The notes under the pieces were generated by a model. It saw only the letters and a program-made list of their open reading frames with translations, was not told where the DNA came from and searched no databases. DNA of 10,265 bases, from the NCBI RefSeq assembly GCF_047607725.1, contig NZ_JBLKSS010000022.1:1-10265 (forward strand), given 5' to 3'. Position 1 is the stretch's first letter. Each line of letters begins with the position of its first letter. This stretch comes from JBLKSS01 sp047607725 (lineage in GTDB: Bacteria; Pseudomonadota; Gammaproteobacteria; Enterobacterales; Enterobacteriaceae). Of the stretch, positions 6,892-10,265 are shown piece after piece. Position numbers and translations under genes: made by a program.

Positions 6892-7415
6892 TCACCTCTG
6901 TTCGCGCAACTGCGTCCGATACTCCCGCGCGCGGCGGACATAGTTAGCGCAGGTGGCGATCATCTCCAGGCGTTGCGCCTCGCTTACCTCGCGTATCACC
7001 CGCGCCGGCGAGCCGAACACCACGCAATGATCCGGGATCACCTTACCTTCGGTAATCAGCGTGTTCGCGCCTATCAGACAGTGGCGGCCGATTTTCGCGC
7101 CGTTGAGGATCACCGCGTTAATCCCTATCAAACTGTAGTCGCCTATGGTGCAGCCGTGCAGCATCGCCTGATGCCCGACCGTGACGCCGCGTCCCAGGGT
7201 GAGCGGCGCGCCGGGATCGGCATGCAATACCGCGCCCTCTTGGATATTGCTCTGCGGGCCGATGTCAATGCGGTCATTATCGCCGCGTATCACGGCATGA
7301 AACCAGACGCTGGCGTCGGCCGCCAGCCGTACCTGGCCGGCCACCACGGCGCCGGGGGCTATCCAGCAGTCCGCGTCGGCGTCGACCTGGTGAGAACTAA
7401 AGCATACAGCATCAT
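6892..7415 (-). pseudogene. Gamma-carbonic-anhydrase-like hexapeptide protein; frameshift near start
   Basis: The frame ending at TGA 6892-6894 encodes a left-handed beta-helix (hexapeptide repeat) protein of the gamma-carbonic anhydrase/YrdA/PaaY group, about 170-175 residues. Repeats such as VRLAADASVWFHAVIRGDND and IGDYSLIGINAVILNGAKIG are clear. The three family zinc-ligand histidines appear present: one in VLHADPG and two in VGHQAMLHG. The best start is ATG-ATG at 7415-7410 with AGGAG at 7422-7418. That start leads into MMLYA and then stops, whereas adding one T in GCTTTAG (about 7398-7400) gives MMLYAFSSHQVDAD and joins the main frame. I infer a one-base loss at codon 6. The main frame does have an upstream ATG at 7458 without a good ribosome site, so some protein might still be made. 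It lies 56 bases after the MFS gene, probably in one operon. The physiological substrate is unknown. Confidence 0.75.
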
Positions 7416-7417
7416 CA

Positions 7418-7422
7418 CTCCT
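7418..7422 (-). promoter_or_regulatory. Ribosome binding site that fixes the carbonic-anhydrase-like start
   Basis: AGGAG on the minus strand lies two and five bases before the paired ATG codons at 7415 and 7412. It supports those as the ancestral start and thus the frameshift call for the gene after it, since the long open frame uses a different phase. Confidence 0.6.
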
Positions 7423-7471
7423 GTTGTGTGTCAACGGCCCGGACGGCGCTGTGAGCATAATAGCGCGCGCA

Positions 7472-9027
7472 TCACTCGCGGGGCGGCGCTTGCGGGGCAT
7501 CGGCGCCGTGGGGATTGAGCCCAATGGCGGGCAAACGCTGCAAAATAATCAAGGCCGCCGCCAGGACCGCAACCACCAGCAGGCTCAACGACACCGCCTG
7601 CATCAGTGCCAGGGGCAACCACTGCGCCAGCGGCTCGCCGGCGTGGGTCTGCATCAGCACCTGCGGATCGAGATACGCCCCGGAGTGGGCGGACAACCCG
7701 CGCGCGCGGAACAGGCGCAACAGCAAGAAGTGGTAACACCCTTTCACCATCGCGCCCACCACCGCCGTGGCGATAAGGGCCCGCACCAGCCGCAGCGATT
7801 TTTGCAGCGCGGTGGCGATCCCCATATGCTTGCGCCGCGCCAGCGCTTGGGTAAACAGCGTCAAGTTGATCATGGTGAAGCCCAAGTCGCAGCCGGCCAT
7901 GATGGTAAGCGTTAGCAACGTGGCAAAACCCGCCCGCGTGCCGACCAGCGCATAGCCGAGACTGGCCAGCAGCAATAAACTGAAGCCGATAAACGGCATC
8001 AGCGCCGGGTTGGACAGCCGGGTAACAATACGGCCATTCACTATTGACCCCAGCGTCATACACAGCGCCAGCGGGGTAATCAATACGCCGGCATCCGCCG
8101 GGCTGAAACCGTAGCCGCCCTGGAACAGCAGGGGCAGATAGATAAGCAGCGAGAACATGGCGCCCCCCGCCAGCAGCGCCAGCCAGTAGAGCTTTTGCAG
8201 GGCGGGGTGGGTGAAGAGCGCGCCGGGCAGAAGGGGATCGGCCGTGCGCCGCTCCCGGCAAAGCAGGCCTGTTGCCGACACCAGCAACACGAGCATCAGC
8301 AGGAGGCTCAGGCCGTGAGTGCCCAGCGGTAAATGCTCCACCAGCAACTGGAGTGAAATCAGGCTGGCGGCCACCAGCACCGCCCCGGGCCAGTCGACCT
8401 GCGGCGGACCGCTGGTCGGCGGCGCGAAAGCCGGCAAAAAGCACCAGGCGAAAAACAGCGCCACGCCCCCCAGCGGCACGTTCAAATAAAACACGTAGCG
8501 CCAGCCATAATGGCTACTGAGGTAACCGCCGAGCACCGGCCCCAGCGCGTTGGCGACGCTTGAAATCATACTCAGGATAATTTGCCAGCGCAGTCGCCGG
8601 CGGGTATCGGGGAACAATTCGGGAATACAGGCGAACGCACTGCCTATCACCATGCCGCCGCCGATGCCCTGCAGCCCGCGGGCCACCACCAGCTCCAGCA
8701 TGCTGGTGGACAGGCCGCATCACACAGATCCCAGGGTAAACACCACCGTTGAGGCCAACACAAACGGTTTATGGCCAAAGTAGTCCCCCAAGCATCCGGA
8801 ATGGGGATCGCCACCATATTGGCCAGCAGATAACCGGTGGCGACCCAGGCATACAGACTGAAACCCTGCAGGTCGCTGACGATACTCGGCAGCGCGTTGC
8901 CGACGATAGTCTGCTCCAGGGACGACAGCAACATCACCAGCGAAATCCCGAGCATCGCGAGCAGCGAGGAACGGAAACTGTCCGGCTGACCGGTCATCGT
9001 CCCTGATGGCGTGGCGGATAAAGACAT
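7472..9027 (-). pseudogene. DHA2-type MFS drug exporter; one frameshift and one nonsense codon
   Basis: Repaired, this gene encodes 518 residues, the usual size of 14-helix DHA2 (EmrB/QacA-type) major facilitator exporters of the inner membrane that swap drugs for protons. The N-terminus (ATG 9027) reads SLVMLLSSLEQTIVGNALPS, with the D/E-T-x-x-x-x-A-L-P feature of helix 1. Helix 4-5 shows VVARGLQGIGGGM and GPVLGGYLSSHYGWRYVFYL, which is motif C followed by the W-R-x-x-F signature. At about 8799-8803 one base is missing: restoring it turns the frame into an LGDYFGHKPF motif-A segment. The repaired frame then meets TGA at 8722-8720, seven codons before the ATG at 8701, where the sequence reads GSV-stop-CGLSTSM. 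Two independent lesions make this a genuine pseudogene. It starts 14 bases after the aminotransferase stop, so the two were co-transcribed. The substrate cannot be deduced. Confidence 0.9.
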
Positions 9028-9041
9028 AGGCGACGATTCCG

Positions 9042-9400
9042 TTATGTTAACTGCGACAGCGCCCGCGCGATGCGCGCGATACCGGTTTCAATGGTGTCGA
9101 GGTCGGTGGCGATGGAGATCCTGAAATACGGCGACAGCCCGTAAGCGGCGCCGGCCACCAGCGCCACCTCGGCGTTCTCCAGCAAATACAGCACTACGTC
9201 ACCGTCGCTTTCGAGCGCGGTGCCGTCCTGCTTGCGCTTGCCTATCACGCCGCCGCAGTTGACGTACAGGTAAAACACCCCCGCGGGCGGCAGGCAGGAC
9301 AGGCCGTCGATGGCGTTGATAAGCGCTAGCGCCGCATGCTGCCGTGTGCGGTAGGTTTCCCGGTTGGCGGCCAGGCTGGATTGATCCCCTTCATAGGCCG
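9042..9400 (-). pseudogene. Aminotransferase class I 3' fragment (aspartate aminotransferase-like)
   Basis: About 118 C-terminal residues of a PLP-dependent class I/II aminotransferase (typically about 390-400 residues) read from roughly 9400 to the TAA at 9042-9044. Recognisable are LINAIDGLSCLPPAGVFYLY, the CGGVIGKRKQDG loop, SDGDVVLYLLENAEVALVAG and AAYGLSPYFRISIA. The arginine of SPYFRIS is the family residue that binds the substrate alpha-carboxylate. The catalytic lysine and the PLP-binding part lie upstream and are lost. At about 9396-9408 the homology ends and the opposite strand becomes phage Mu-like head gene sequence. It was probably the first gene of an operon with the MFS exporter. 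The exact amino acid substrate cannot be told from this piece. Confidence 0.87.
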
Positions 9401-10265
9401 CGCCCGGATGTTTACCGTCGCCAAGGCGGCGCGGCTGGACGTCCTGTGTGCGATCCGTGACGAAGTGGACCGGGCCATTGCCGAGGGAATATCCCGGCAG
9501 GACTTTATCAACACGCTGACGCCCCGGCTGCAAAAGCTCGGATGGTGGGGGAAACAGGTCGTGGTGGACAGCCAGGGCAATGCCGAAGCCGTGCAACTGG
9601 GCAGCGCCCGACGCCTGGCGACGATATATAACGTCAATACCCGCGTAGCCTATAATGCCGGCCGCTATGCACAGATGATGGCTACCGCAGACCTTTATCC
9701 CTACTGGCAGTATGTCGCCGTCGGGGATAGCCGCACCCGGCCCTCACATGCCGCCCTGCATGGCAAGGTTTTTCGTTACGATCACCCCTTCTGGCAAAGT
9801 CATTACCCGCCCAACGGGTTTAACTGCCGCTGCCGGGTACGCGCCTTGTCAAAACGCTGACTGAATGCGTTGGGCCTGCGCGTTACGGAAGAGGCCGGTC
9901 AGCTACACACTCATGAGGCAGAGGCGGGTGTCGATAAGCGTAGTGGGGAAATCGTCACCACCCCCGTTACCACCTTTGATGATGGCAAGGTAAAAATGAC
10001 GCCGGATGTGGGCTGGTCCTATCACCCCGGCGCGGCGGCGTTCGGTGTTGACCAGACAATGATCCGCAAACTCCTTGAGGTCAAAGACGCGGCGCTGCGT
10101 GAAGCCGTGGTGCAGGAGATGAACAACAGCCCGGCGCGTCAGTTGAGTTTTTCGCTGTGGGCCACGCGCATTATGCAAAGCCGGCGTGCCGGTAACGGCA
10201 TTCACACGCTGGGCTTTTTGCCGGAAGCCATTGCCCGTGCGGTACAGGCGCGCACGGGGCAGGCA
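9401..10265 (+). pseudogene. Mu-like prophage head morphogenesis protein (gpF/SPP1 gp7 family), 5'-truncated, in-frame TGA, runs off window
   Basis: From about 9408 the plus strand reads MFTVAKAARLDVLCAIRDEV, then a conserved TPRLQKLGWWGKQ block, ARRLATIYNVNTRVAYNAGR and the C-terminal SHAALHGKVFRYD and YPPNGFNCRCRV motifs. These are signatures of the Phage_Mu_F/SPP1 gp7 head-morphogenesis family, minor capsid proteins that assist head assembly and packaging. The normal N-terminus is absent because the sequence is fused to the aminotransferase fragment. TGA at 9858-9860 interrupts the frame right after ALSKR, but the same frame continues open to the window end (LNALGLRVTEEAG..., GWSYHPGAAAFGVD..., NGIHTLGFLPEAIARAVQAR). 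One C-to-T change of a CGA would create that stop. The downstream part resembles the long C-terminal extension of some Mu-like F proteins, perhaps a phage-borne BECR-type nuclease domain, a guess I cannot test here. Confidence 0.85.

Noticed and set aside
6859..7518. 219-codon plus-strand frame opposite the carbonic-anhydrase-like gene
   Set aside because: It is a mirror frame of GC-rich coding sequence; the minus strand has clear hexapeptide repeats and zinc-site histidines.
7431..8444. 337-codon minus-strand frame with alanine, glycine and arginine bias inside the MFS gene
   Set aside because: It is the out-of-phase shadow of the exporter and contains no transmembrane pattern or family motif.
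409..9860. Possible recoding of UGA as tryptophan, since TGA interrupts ybaP, the MFS gene and the gpF gene
   Set aside because: adk, the carbonic-anhydrase-like gene and the ybaP end all use TGA as a normal terminator; ybaP also has TAG, and several genes carry unrelated frameshifts or truncations. Ordinary pseudogene decay explains it.
1..10265. CRISPR array, tRNA, rRNA or toxin-antitoxin pair
   Set aside because: No regularly spaced repeats of CRISPR length, no cloverleaf or rRNA motifs and no paired small genes were seen on either strand.

Overview
The window looks like a piece of a gammaproteobacterial (Enterobacterales) chromosome in an early stage of gene decay. A Sodalis-like insect endosymbiont is the best guess; this rests on gene content, GC-rich codon use and pseudogene density, and no database was searched. 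The gene order copA-ybaP-ybaK-ybaL-hemH-adk-htpG matches the Escherichia coli adk-hemH...ybaL...ybaK-ybaP...copA neighbourhood read backwards, but the genes that E. coli has between ybaK and ybaL (ushA, fsr) and between ybaL and hemH (gsk, aes) are absent. Only ybaK and adk read as fully intact.

Left part (1-1800, + strand): bases 1-131 are AT-rich and carry three copies of a 16-bp sequence, likely one end of an insertion element (IS21-type is my guess). They abut the last ~58 codons of the copper-exporting ATPase gene copA. Next come a ybaP remnant with a truncated front, a TAG and a TGA, an intact ybaK, and about 380 bases with no recognisable gene. Middle (1798-5806): ybaL (+) and hemH (-) converge, and each has one frameshift. 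About 40 undetermined bases lie only between 2413 and 4082, between the two frameshifts, so sequencing error is a live explanation for both. hemH has a credible promoter whose -35 lies in a Fur-box-like palindrome. About 480 bases of unexplained sequence separate it from adk.

Right part (6168-10265): htpG keeps only its last ~120 codons and breaks near 6525. Past an unidentified GC-rich stretch lies a minus-strand cluster: an aspartate-aminotransferase fragment, a 14-helix MFS exporter gene (frameshift plus nonsense) and a gamma-carbonic-anhydrase-like gene (probable frameshift at codon 6). The aminotransferase is cut near 9400 and joined directly to the interior of a Mu-like prophage head gene (gpF family), which carries an in-frame TGA and runs off the window.

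Functionally this is ordinary housekeeping (heme synthesis, nucleotide balance, tRNA proofreading, ion transport) with accessory genes being lost. I see no new defence or mobile system; the points of interest are the junctions, the Fur-type control site and whether the frameshifts are biological.
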